A DNA stretch of 64,000 nt from contig JAZNOW010000027.1 in assembly GCA_045589355.1 (NCBI GenBank), positions 1 to 64,000 of the forward strand, written 5' to 3'. Below, piece by piece: positions 16,794-24,388 of this stretch. Under the pieces are notes generated by a model. The model saw only the letters and a list, made by a program, of their open reading frames with translations, did not search any database and was not told where the DNA came from. How positions within the stretch are numbered: the first letter of the stretch is position 1; every line of letters starts with the position of its first letter. Source of the DNA: RUG563 sp045589355. GTDB taxonomy: Bacteria; Bacillota; Clostridia; Christensenellales; Aristaeellaceae. Made by a program: the position numbers and the translations under genes.

Positions 16794-16823
16794 ACGATTG
16801 CACAAGATATGGTTTCAAATGGC

Positions 16824-16851
16824 TTGACAAAATGTCCTTTTCAGGTACAAT
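16824..16851 (+). promoter_or_regulatory. Promoter of the atp operon
   Basis: TTGACA (16824-16829), 16 bases, TACAAT (16846-16851). It is the only clear promoter before the nine genes. Confidence 0.75.
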
Positions 16852-16879
16852 ATCATGGAGATAGAAAGAAGGCGAAAAC

Positions 16880-17353
16880 GTGACGGTTGATCCGGTTGTA
16901 AAAAAAGAAACCAGGAACATTTTCCTGGGTGTTGCTATGCTCAGCCTGGTGATGCTGGCAGTGTTCGCTTTTCTCAAAAAGCTGGATCTGCCGGTGGTGA
17001 TCGGCACGCTGCTTGGCAGTGCTGCCGCCGTTGCCAATTTTTTTCTGATGGCGCTTTCGGTACAGAAATCGGCAGAAAAAATGAACGGTGTCCGGATTGA
17101 AGATGAACCGGAAGACGAGCAGAACGGGGAAGAGGAAGCAAAAGAAAAACCCTTGTCTCCCGAAGCAAAAGAAGCAAAGAAATTCATGCAGGCATCCTAT
17201 ACAGGCCGAATGCTTCTGATCGTCCTTGTGGCCATTCTTGCGGTGACACTTCCGTTCATCAACGCCGTTCCCTGCCTGATTGCGCTTCTGTTCCCACGGC
17301 TTGTTATTTACGGCATGCAATTCATCCGCAAAAAGAAGGAGGCGAAGGCCTGA
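16880..17353 (+). CDS. atpI: ATP synthase subunit I-like membrane protein
   Basis: This 157-residue protein has four hydrophobic segments arranged as two pairs: one at 15-65, then an acidic cytoplasmic loop at 78-115 ('EDEPEDEQNGEEEAKEK'), then the second pair. Position, membrane topology and size match AtpI, which assists c-ring assembly in some bacteria. Sequence conservation in the family is low, so the call rests largely on context. The start is GTG after GAAGG. The stop overlaps the atpB start by one base. Confidence 0.7.
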   Translation: MTVDPVVKKETRNIFLGVAMLSLVMLAVFAFLKKLDLPVVIGTLLGSAAAVANFFLMALSVQKSAEKMNGVRIEDEPEDEQNGEEEAKEKPLSPEAKEAKKFMQASYTGRMLLIVLVAILAVTLPFINAVPCLIALLFPRLVIYGMQFIRKKKEAKA

Positions 17354-18252
17354 TGTCCAAAGCAAAGAAGGATAAAATGATCGATATCCTGCTTTTGTGC
17401 ATGATCATTTTGCCTTTCGTTTTCTGCATGGTGCTCAAAGTGCTTACAACACCCGGCAGTGAAGGCATTTCCATTACCGGTGCGCTGGTGTATTTTGAAA
17501 TTCCCATGCCCCTGATGCCTCTTCAGATTACCGAAGTACAGGTTACTTCCCTGGCCGTGATCATTTCCATTTTCGGCCTGTGCCTGTACATGACCCACGG
17601 CATTGCCGTCGTCCCCAATTCCAAACGCCAGCTGGTTGCGGAATATGTGGTGGAAAAGGTGAACCACCTGATCCATGACAACATGGGCAGTAAATATGCA
17701 TCTTTTGCTCCTTTTGTTGCAGCCATCATGGGCATTTCCGCTTTTTCCAGCTTGTCGTCACTGCTTGGTCTTTTCCCGCCCACGTCCGATATGAACATTG
17801 TGGCCGGCTGGGCCATCCTGGTCTTTGTGATCATTACGCACTACAAGCTCAAGGGCGGTATTTTCCCGTATGTGAAGGGTTTCTTTGAGCCCGTGCCCAT
17901 CTTTGCCCCCTTTAACATCATCGGTGAAATTGCCACCCCCGTTTCCATGTCCTTCCGCCATTACGGCAACGTGCTTTCCGGTGTGGTCATTGCAACGCTG
18001 ATCAATTCCGCGCTGGGCGGTTTGTCCGAAATGATCCTGGGCTGGTTGCCCGGTTTCCTGGGTGATATTCCTTTCCTGCGGGTCGGTATCCCCGCAGTGC
18101 TCTCCGTGTATTTTGACATCTTCAGCGGCGCCATGCAGGCCTTCATTTTCGCCATGCTGACCATGCTGTACGTTGCCACCGGCTTCCCGGAGGAAGAATA
18201 CGAAAAGCGTCAGGCAAAGAAAAAGAAAAAAGCTTTGTCTGCTGCACAATAA
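17353..18252 (+). CDS. atpB: F-type ATP synthase subunit a
   Basis: This 299-residue membrane protein is the stator channel of the Fo part. The essential arginine is seen as Arg202 in 'PVSMSFRHYGN', and 'LFPPTSDMNIVAGWA' (~140-154) is the conserved loop of the preceding helix. It conducts the coupling ion to and from the c-ring. The tail is very basic ('KRQAKKKKKA'). It is translationally coupled to the gene before it. Atypical 'HYGN' replaces the more common 'LFGN' after the arginine. Confidence 0.95.
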   Translation: MSKAKKDKMIDILLLCMIILPFVFCMVLKVLTTPGSEGISITGALVYFEIPMPLMPLQITEVQVTSLAVIISIFGLCLYMTHGIAVVPNSKRQLVAEYVVEKVNHLIHDNMGSKYASFAPFVAAIMGISAFSSLSSLLGLFPPTSDMNIVAGWAILVFVIITHYKLKGGIFPYVKGFFEPVPIFAPFNIIGEIATPVSMSFRHYGNVLSGVVIATLINSALGGLSEMILGWLPGFLGDIPFLRVGIPAVLSVYFDIFSGAMQAFIFAMLTMLYVATGFPEEEYEKRQAKKKKKALSAAQ

Positions 18253-18288
18253 ATGTGAATCAAATAATCAATTGAGGAGGTCCCCACA

Positions 18289-18594
18289 ATGCTCGAACTC
18301 GCTATTGGTATCATTCTTGCCGGCTGCGCCATCGGCGCCGGTCTCGCTCTCATCGCCGGTATCGGCCCCGGTATCGGTGAAGGTAACGCCGTTGCCAAGG
18401 CCTGCGAAGCCATCGGCCGTCAGCCCGAAAGCAAGGGTGCTGTCACTTCCACCATGATCATGGGTTGCGCCATCGCCGAAACCACCGGTCTTTACGGCCT
18501 GGTTGTGGGCATTCTGCTCATCTTCGTGGCTCCCGGCATCTTCACCGGCGTTCTCAAGAGCACCCTGGAAGCCATGAATTATCTGCCTAAATAA
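18289..18594 (+). CDS. atpE: F-type ATP synthase subunit c with two-carboxylate ion site
   Basis: This 101-residue hairpin protein forms the rotor ring. The ion-binding carboxylate is Glu64 in 'AIAETTGLYG'. Glu31 in 'GPGIGEGNA' occupies the place of Gln32 in the Ilyobacter Na+ site, and Thr65 and Tyr69 complete the pattern. Glu/Glu/Thr/Tyr matches the two-carboxylate Na+ rotor type described for Fusobacterium nucleatum. The polar loop 'RQPESKG' (44-50) contacts subunits gamma and epsilon. The C-terminus extends ~10 residues beyond the usual end. GAGGAGG precedes the ATG. Confidence 0.96.
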   Translation: MLELAIGIILAGCAIGAGLALIAGIGPGIGEGNAVAKACEAIGRQPESKGAVTSTMIMGCAIAETTGLYGLVVGILLIFVAPGIFTGVLKSTLEAMNYLPK

Positions 18595-18629
18595 TTTTCA
18601 TACCAATCATTTCAAAGGGGACAGAATAA

Positions 18630-19136
18630 ATGATACAGTCTCTGGATATCATTTCTGTTAACATTTGGAGCATTCTCATTTCTCTTGTCAATTTGCTCCT
18701 TCTGTTTCTGATCCTGAAAAAGTTCCTCTTCAAGCCCGTCACCAAAGTGATGAACGAAAGGCAAAACCAGGTGACCGCCATCTATGCCGATGCCGAAAAG
18801 GACAGGCAGGCTGCCGCCGATATGAAGCAGGAATATGAAACGCGTATGGCTGCTGCCCGCGAAGAGGCAGACGGTCTTGTTCGCAATGCCGTGCAGACAG
18901 CCCAGCGCAAGAGCGATTCCATCATTGCCGATGCCAATTCCCAGGCTGCCCATCTCAAACAGAAAGCGGAGATGGAAATTGAGCTGGAGAAAAAGCAGAT
19001 GCTGTCCGACGTGAAAACGGAAATTTCCGATCTGGCCGTCAGCATTGCCGCCCGCATTATGGAACGCGAAGTGAGCCAGCAGGATCATGCAGATTTTGTG
19101 GAGCAGTTCATTGAGAACGTAGGTGAAAGCAAATGA
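18630..19136 (+). CDS. atpF: F-type ATP synthase subunit b
   Basis: This 168-residue protein is anchored by one N-terminal helix (~10-32). A long charged, Ala-rich coiled coil follows (40-150), forming the peripheral stalk as a homodimer. AAAGGGG precedes the ATG. The stop overlaps atpH by four bases (ATGA). Confidence 0.95.
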   Translation: MIQSLDIISVNIWSILISLVNLLLLFLILKKFLFKPVTKVMNERQNQVTAIYADAEKDRQAAADMKQEYETRMAAAREEADGLVRNAVQTAQRKSDSIIADANSQAAHLKQKAEMEIELEKKQMLSDVKTEISDLAVSIAARIMEREVSQQDHADFVEQFIENVGESK

Positions 19137-19669
19137 CCGATCTTGCACGGGAATACGGCGAAGGCCTGTATGAGCTTTGCCTGGAAGAGAAACTGGACGA
19201 ACAGGTGCTGGAACAGATGCAGATGCTGAAAAACTGCTTCCATGATGCACCGGATTTTCTGCGTCTTCTCTCCAATATGGCATTGCCCAAGGAAGAACGC
19301 TGCGGAATTATCGAAAGAACGCTGCGCGGTCAAGTACACTCCTACGTGATCAACTTCCTGAAAATTTTGTGCGAACGCAATTTGCTTCACCAGTTTAACG
19401 GCTGTGAGGAAGCATACCGCATGCGTTTCAATCAGGAACACGCTGTGATGGAAGCTGTGGTAACAAGCGCTTTTGCTCTCAGCAGCGAACAAAGAGAAAA
19501 AATGATTGCCCGGCTGGAACAGATGACGGGCAAGGCAATCAACCTGAAAGAAAAAGTAGACGCAAGCCTGATTGGCGGCGTTGTGTTGGAAATGGATGGC
19601 AAGCGGTACGACAATACCCTGCGCCACCGGCTGGAAGGCCTGCAGAACATTTTGAGCGGCAACGCTTAA
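19133..19669 (+). CDS. atpH: F-type ATP synthase subunit delta
   Basis: This 178-residue soluble protein joins the b stalk to the top of the alpha/beta hexamer. It has a helical N-domain and the conserved C-terminal 'DASLIGGVVLEMDGKRYDNT'. It starts inside the atpF stop codon region. Confidence 0.95.
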   Translation: MTDLAREYGEGLYELCLEEKLDEQVLEQMQMLKNCFHDAPDFLRLLSNMALPKEERCGIIERTLRGQVHSYVINFLKILCERNLLHQFNGCEEAYRMRFNQEHAVMEAVVTSAFALSSEQREKMIARLEQMTGKAINLKEKVDASLIGGVVLEMDGKRYDNTLRHRLEGLQNILSGNA

Positions 19670-19712
19670 GGAAAAAGAGGCTTCGGCCGCATCAGATGAA
19701 AGCGGTGATATG

Positions 19713-21227
19713 ATGCAGATCAAACCTGAAGAAGTATCCAAGCTCATTAAGGAGCAAATCAAAAACTACGAAAACAGAATCACCCAGAACGATACCGGCA
19801 CCATCATTACGGTAGGCGACGGCATTGCCCGTGTGTCCGGCCTGGAAAAATGCATGGCCAATGAATTGGTACGCTTTTCCAACGGCGAATTCGGCATGGC
19901 GTTGAACCTGGAAGAAAATTCTGTGGCACTGGTTATGCTGGGTTCCGACGAAGGTGTTCGTGAAGGCGATACCGTGGAACGCACAGGCAAGGTGGTTTCT
20001 GTACCGGTGGGCGACGGCCTGATCGGACGCGTTGTGAACGCTTTGGGCCAACCCATTGACGGCAAGGGCGCCATTGAAGCCAAGGAATTCAGGGCTATCG
20101 AACGCAATGCGCCCGGTATCATTCAGCGCAAGAGTGTTTCCATACCGCTGCAGACGGGTATCAAGGCCATCGACAGCATGATCCCCATCGGTCGCGGTCA
20201 GCGCGAATTGATCATCGGCGACCGCCAGACCGGTAAAACCGTCATTGCCCTTGATACCATCATCAACCAGAAGGGCAAAGATGTGATCTGCATCTATGTG
20301 GCCATTGGCCAGAAGCGTTCCACCGTTGCCCAGCTGGTGGATACCTTGACCGCTGCCGGCGCAATGGATTATACCGTCGTAGTCAGCGCCACGGCATCGG
20401 AGCTGGCGCCTTTGCAGTATATTTCGCCTTATTCCGGCTGTGCCATGGCAGAATATTTCATGGACCAGGGCAAGGACGTGCTGATTGTTTATGACGATCT
20501 TTCCAAGCACGCCGTGGCTTACCGTGCGCTTTCCCTGCTGATCCGTCGTCCTCCGGGCCGTGAAGCCTATCCCGGCGACGTGTTCTATCTCCACAGCCGT
20601 CTGCTGGAACGCGCTGCACGCGTAGCCCCCGAATACGGCGGCGGTTCCATCACGGCACTTCCCATCATCGAAACCCAGGCCGGTGACGTGTCTGCCTATA
20701 TTCCCACCAACGTTATTTCCATCACCGACGGCCAGATCTTCCTGGAAACGGAGCTTTTCCATGCCGGCATCATGCCCGCTGTAAACCCCGGTATTTCCGT
20801 TTCCCGTGTAGGCGGCAACGCCCAGATCAAAGCTATGAAGAAGGTGGCCGGCAGCCTGAAACTGCTCTACAGCCAGTACCGCGAACTGCAGGGCTTTGCC
20901 CAGTTCGGCTCTGACCTGGATGCGGATACCAAGGCCCGTCTGGCCCAGGGCGAACGCATTGTGGAAGTGCTCAAGCAAAACCGCAATCATCCCGTGGCCG
21001 TGGAAAACCAGGTGTGCATTTTCTATGCCGTCACCCACGATTATCTCAAGCCTGTTGCAGTAAAAGACGTGGCGGAATATGAAGAAGCGCTTTATGAGCG
21101 CATGAGCGCCCAGCACGCGGATATTTTGGACGAAATCCGCACTTCCGGCGTTCTGTCTGCCGAAACGGAAGAAAAACTGAAGGCTGCTCTGGAAGCTTTC
21201 ACCGAAGATTTTCTCAAAACCAAGTAA
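19713..21227 (+). CDS. atpA: F-type ATP synthase subunit alpha
   Basis: This 504-residue non-catalytic nucleotide-binding subunit of F1 has Walker A 'GDRQTGKT' (~168-175) and the family signature 'PAVNPGISVSRVGG'. Two adjacent ATGs (19710, 19713) are possible. The second gives better spacing from AGCGGTG and matches the usual N-terminus ('MQIKPEEVSKLIKEQI'). Confidence 0.97.
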   Translation: MQIKPEEVSKLIKEQIKNYENRITQNDTGTIITVGDGIARVSGLEKCMANELVRFSNGEFGMALNLEENSVALVMLGSDEGVREGDTVERTGKVVSVPVGDGLIGRVVNALGQPIDGKGAIEAKEFRAIERNAPGIIQRKSVSIPLQTGIKAIDSMIPIGRGQRELIIGDRQTGKTVIALDTIINQKGKDVICIYVAIGQKRSTVAQLVDTLTAAGAMDYTVVVSATASELAPLQYISPYSGCAMAEYFMDQGKDVLIVYDDLSKHAVAYRALSLLIRRPPGREAYPGDVFYLHSRLLERAARVAPEYGGGSITALPIIETQAGDVSAYIPTNVISITDGQIFLETELFHAGIMPAVNPGISVSRVGGNAQIKAMKKVAGSLKLLYSQYRELQGFAQFGSDLDADTKARLAQGERIVEVLKQNRNHPVAVENQVCIFYAVTHDYLKPVAVKDVAEYEEALYERMSAQHADILDEIRTSGVLSAETEEKLKAALEAFTEDFLKTK

Positions 21228-21240
21228 GGGAGGGTAAGCT

Positions 21241-22089
21241 GTGGCCGGAACATCCATGAAGGATATCAAGCTGCGCATCAAGAGTGTTGAGAGCACCATG
21301 CAGATCACCAAAGCGATGCAGCTTGTTGCCACTTCCAAACTTCGCCGTGCCAAGGAGCGCATGGAAATGAGCAGGCCCTACGCCGATATTGCGCGGCAGG
21401 CGGTCATTTCCGCATCCTTGAATTGCGATGACCCTTCCATTCCTTATCTGTCAAAGCAAAAAGATAAGTCTGCCTGCTATATCATCATTGCAGGCGAAAG
21501 AGGCCTGGCCGGTGGGTATAACAACAATCTTTTCAAAGCACAATTGGCTCACGCGGAGGGAAAAACCTTCTGTGCATTACCCATTGGCAGAAAAGCAATT
21601 GACAAGTACCAGCGTCTTGGGGTGCAGCTGCTTTCCGATGCCTACGCAGGCGTGGAAGATATGAACGTGAGCCGCTGCTATAAGCTGGCACAATTGCTTC
21701 TTGAAGAATTTGAAAAGGGCACATACGGCGAATTATTCCTTGTGTATACCTCCTTCAAAACCATGATGAGCCAGGAGCCTGAAGTTGTTCAGCTGCTGCC
21801 CATCCTTCCGGAAGAAGGCATGAAAAAGGACAAACCCGTATCCACCGTGTATGATCCCGGCGCAAAGGAAGTGCTGGAAGCGGTGATGCCGGATTACCTG
21901 GCCGGCACCTTGTACAGCGCCCTATGCAATTCCTTCCTCAGCGAAGTGGCTTCCAGGCGCAGCGCCATGGATAGTGCCACCAAAAATGCCGGTGAAATGA
22001 TCAGCGACCTGAAACTCCGCTTCAACCGCGCCCGTCAGGGTGCCATTACCCAGGAGATTACGGAAATCGTAGCCGGCGCTGAGCAGTGA
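21241..22089 (+). CDS. atpG: F-type ATP synthase subunit gamma
   Basis: This 282-residue central-stalk subunit has N- and C-terminal helices that form the coiled coil inside the hexamer ('IKSVESTMQITKAMQLVA' and the C-terminal 'RFNRARQGAITQEITEIVAG'). The start is GTG after GGGAGGG. Confidence 0.96.
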   Translation: MAGTSMKDIKLRIKSVESTMQITKAMQLVATSKLRRAKERMEMSRPYADIARQAVISASLNCDDPSIPYLSKQKDKSACYIIIAGERGLAGGYNNNLFKAQLAHAEGKTFCALPIGRKAIDKYQRLGVQLLSDAYAGVEDMNVSRCYKLAQLLLEEFEKGTYGELFLVYTSFKTMMSQEPEVVQLLPILPEEGMKKDKPVSTVYDPGAKEVLEAVMPDYLAGTLYSALCNSFLSEVASRRSAMDSATKNAGEMISDLKLRFNRARQGAITQEITEIVAGAEQ

Positions 22090-22112
22090 CCATCGGAAAG
22101 GAGAGATTACTC

Positions 22113-23510
22113 TTGAGTGAAAAAAACATCGGTAAAGTAGTACAGGTTATTGGTCCTGTGCTGGATATCCGCTTTGAAGACGGTCATCTGCCGGAACTTC
22201 TGACGGCCATTGAGATCATGAACGGCGATAAGCTGATCGTGGCGGAAGTGGCACAGCACGTGGGGGATAACGTAGCCCGCTGCATTTCCATGAACGCCAC
22301 CGACGGTATGGTGCGCGGGTTGGATGCAGTGGATACCGGCAGCCCCATCACGGTGCCTGTGGGGGATAAGTGCCTGGGCCGAATTTTCAACCTGCTGGGC
22401 CAGGCTATCGACGACCAGCCCGATCCCCAGGCAGAAGAACGCTGGCCCATTCATCGTGCCGCTCCTTCTTACGAAGAACAGGAAACTTCCACCGAAATCC
22501 TGGAAACGGGCATTAAGGTGGTTGACTTGATCGCCCCCTATGCCAAAGGTGGCAAAATCGGCCTGTTTGGCGGTGCCGGCGTAGGCAAAACCGTGCTGAT
22601 CATGGAATTGATCAATAACGTGGCCAAGCAGCACGGCGGCCTTTCTGTGTTCGCCGGCGTTGGCGAACGCACCCGTGAAGGCAATGACCTCTATAACGAA
22701 ATGAAGGAGAGCGGCGTTATCAACAAAACCGCCCTTGTATACGGCCAGATGAACGAACCGCCTGGAGCCCGTATGCGTGTGGCTTTGTCCGGGCTGACTA
22801 TGGCTGAATACTTCCGTGACCGTGAAAACCAGGACGTGCTTTTGTTCATCGACAACATTTTCCGCTTTACCCAGGCCGGTTCCGAAGTATCCGCATTGCT
22901 GGGCCGCATGCCTTCTGCCGTGGGTTATCAGCCCACGCTGGCCACCGAAATGGGCGCCCTGCAGGAGCGCATCACTTCCACCAAGAAGGGTTCCATCACT
23001 TCCGTGCAGGCCGTTTATGTACCTGCCGACGACTTGACCGACCCTGCTCCGGCCACCACCTTTGCGCACCTTGATGCCACCACCGTTCTCAGCCGCGGTA
23101 TTGCCTCTCTGGGTATTTATCCCGCCGTGGATCCGCTGGATTCCACCAGCCGCATTCTGTCTCCCGAAGTGGTGGGGCAGGAGCATTACGAAGTGGCGCG
23201 CCAGGTGCAGGGCATTCTGCAGCGCTACAAGGAACTGCAGGATATCATTGCCATCATGGGTATGGACGAACTGAGCGACGAAGACAAGATCATCGTGGCC
23301 CGTGCCCGCAAAGTGCAGCGTTTCCTTAGCCAGCCTTTCTCCGTTGCCGAACAGTTTACCGGTATGGAAGGCAAATATGTGCCGCTGAAGGAAACCATCC
23401 GCGGCTTCCGCGAAATCATCGAGGGCAAGCATGATGATCTGCCCGAAAGCGCTTTCCTGTTTGTCGGCACCATTGAAGAAGCTGTGGCGAAGGCCAAGAA
23501 GGGTGAATGA
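22113..23510 (+). CDS. atpD: F-type ATP synthase subunit beta
   Basis: This 465-residue catalytic subunit has Walker A 'GGAGVGKT', the catalytic 'GERTREGND' and Walker B 'VLLFIDNIFR'. TTG at 22113 is taken as the start because AAAGGAGA lies ~8 bases upstream and the product then begins 'MSEKNIGKVVQVIGPV' as in relatives. A GTG nine codons earlier overlaps the atpG stop but has no site. Confidence 0.97.
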   Translation: MSEKNIGKVVQVIGPVLDIRFEDGHLPELLTAIEIMNGDKLIVAEVAQHVGDNVARCISMNATDGMVRGLDAVDTGSPITVPVGDKCLGRIFNLLGQAIDDQPDPQAEERWPIHRAAPSYEEQETSTEILETGIKVVDLIAPYAKGGKIGLFGGAGVGKTVLIMELINNVAKQHGGLSVFAGVGERTREGNDLYNEMKESGVINKTALVYGQMNEPPGARMRVALSGLTMAEYFRDRENQDVLLFIDNIFRFTQAGSEVSALLGRMPSAVGYQPTLATEMGALQERITSTKKGSITSVQAVYVPADDLTDPAPATTFAHLDATTVLSRGIASLGIYPAVDPLDSTSRILSPEVVGQEHYEVARQVQGILQRYKELQDIIAIMGMDELSDEDKIIVARARKVQRFLSQPFSVAEQFTGMEGKYVPLKETIRGFREIIEGKHDDLPESAFLFVGTIEEAVAKAKKGE

Positions 23511-23512
23511 TC

Positions 23513-23917
23513 ATGGCGACGACCTTTCATTTGCAGATTGTCACGCCGGACAAGCCTGTCTTTGATGGGCAGGCAGAAAAGATTATTCTTCGCACGGTAA
23601 CGGGTGATGCTTGCATTCTGGCCAAGCATATTGACTATGCGGCGCCTCTCGGCATCGGTGAAGCCCGTGTGACGGATGAAAAAGGCAATACCCGTGTAGC
23701 CGCCTGCAACGGCGGGCTGCTAAGCGTTGCCGACGGCGAAGTACGTGTATTGGCCACCACCTTTGAGTGGGCAGATGAAATTGACGTGGAACGTGCCAAG
23801 CGTTCCATGGAAGAATCTCAGGAAATGCTTAACAAAACAAAACCGGAGGACATGAACTATGCCGCTCTGGAAGCCAAGCTGAAGCGTGCATTGCTGCGCA
23901 TTCACGTGGTTCAATAA
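23513..23917 (+). CDS. atpC: F-type ATP synthase subunit epsilon
   Basis: This 134-residue protein has the N-terminal beta-sandwich ('FHLQIVTPDKPVFDGQAEKI') and a C-terminal helical pair that regulates ATP hydrolysis. ATG at 23513 is preferred over one at 23507 by its spacing to AAGGGTG. It is the last gene of the operon. Confidence 0.95.
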   Translation: MATTFHLQIVTPDKPVFDGQAEKIILRTVTGDACILAKHIDYAAPLGIGEARVTDEKGNTRVAACNGGLLSVADGEVRVLATTFEWADEIDVERAKRSMEESQEMLNKTKPEDMNYAALEAKLKRALLRIHVVQ

Positions 23918-23920
23918 TGA

Positions 23921-23957
23921 AAAAGACGCCGGTTCAGCTGAACGGCGTCTTTCTTTA
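23921..23957. terminator. Bidirectional terminator between atpC and spoVM
   Basis: AAAGACGCCG (23922-23931) pairs with CGGCGTCTTT (23943-23952). It serves the atp operon and, in reverse (T-rich tail TTTTTC), the spoVM unit that ends next to it. Confidence 0.88.
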
Positions 23958-24047
23958 TCATGACGTACAGTTTTTGCCGGTGCAAATACGCAGGATACCT
24001 CGCAGTACTTTGGGTGCTTTCACGCATACAACGCGCATGGTTGCCAT
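23958..24047 (-). CDS. spoVM: SpoVM, stage V sporulation peptide
   Basis: This 29-codon gene follows a strong AGGAGG site (7 bases). Its core, starting at the third ATG, is 26 residues and has the SpoVM pattern 'VKAPKVLRGILRI', matching Bacillus SpoVM (Lys-Leu-Pro-Lys-Phe-Leu-Gly-Gly-Ile-Val-Arg). In Bacillus this amphipathic helix recognises the convex forespore membrane and anchors the SpoIVA coat platform. It has also been linked to the FtsH protease, encoded 2.4 kb away here. An alternative start at 24050 is adjacent. The C-terminus ('CTGKNCTS') is unusual in holding two further Cys. Confidence 0.82.
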   Translation of the reverse strand: MATMRVVCVKAPKVLRGILRICTGKNCTS

Positions 24048-24059
24048 CATTCCGCCTCC

Positions 24060-24257
24060 TCATGAACGCAATATCAGTAAAATACCGATTACAATCAGCG
24101 CAATCCCGATGAGGCTTAGCCATGCCCATCCCGGAATGCAGAAGATCAACAGCAAAACCCCCGCTGCAATGAACACAGCGCCAACGATCCGCAGGATGAT
24201 TTGCGCGCCGCCGGGGTAGTTTTTTTCGTAAACAGGCTCATCCTTATTGCAATGCAT
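24060..24257 (-). CDS. Small two-helix membrane protein upstream of spoVM
   Basis: This 65-residue protein has a hydrophilic start with one Cys ('MHCNKDEPVYEKNYPGG') and two closely spaced hydrophobic helices (~21-62), ending 'LILRS'. ATG at 24257 is set by GGAGG eight bases upstream. A GTG three codons earlier abuts the site. Its stop codon overlaps the spoVM ribosome-binding site, so the two are one transcript and a sporulation role is plausible. I do not recognise the family. Confidence 0.7.
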   Translation of the reverse strand: MHCNKDEPVYEKNYPGGAQIILRIVGAVFIAAGVLLLIFCIPGWAWLSLIGIALIVIGILLILRS

Positions 24258-24351
24258 GTTATTCACCTCCGTTTTACATTATGTACACCGTTCAAGGCTT
24301 ATGCGCGAAGGAAAAAACACGGAAAAAGACAAAGGTTTCACCTGCTTTTAC

Positions 24352-24380
24352 TTGATTTTTCCCATGGAAGAATGTACAAT
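24352..24380 (+). promoter_or_regulatory. Promoter of tilS
   Basis: TTGATT (24352-24357), 17 bases, TACAAT (24375-24380). The expected transcription start (24386-24388) almost coincides with the tilS start codon. Confidence 0.6.
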
Positions 24381-24388
24381 ATATGGGT

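Noticed and set aside
19692..23432. Long reverse-strand frames opposite atpA (19692-21362) and atpD (22107-23432).
   Set aside because: Both are shadows of highly biased ATP synthase genes. They have no ribosome-binding sites and low-complexity His/Gly/Val-rich products.
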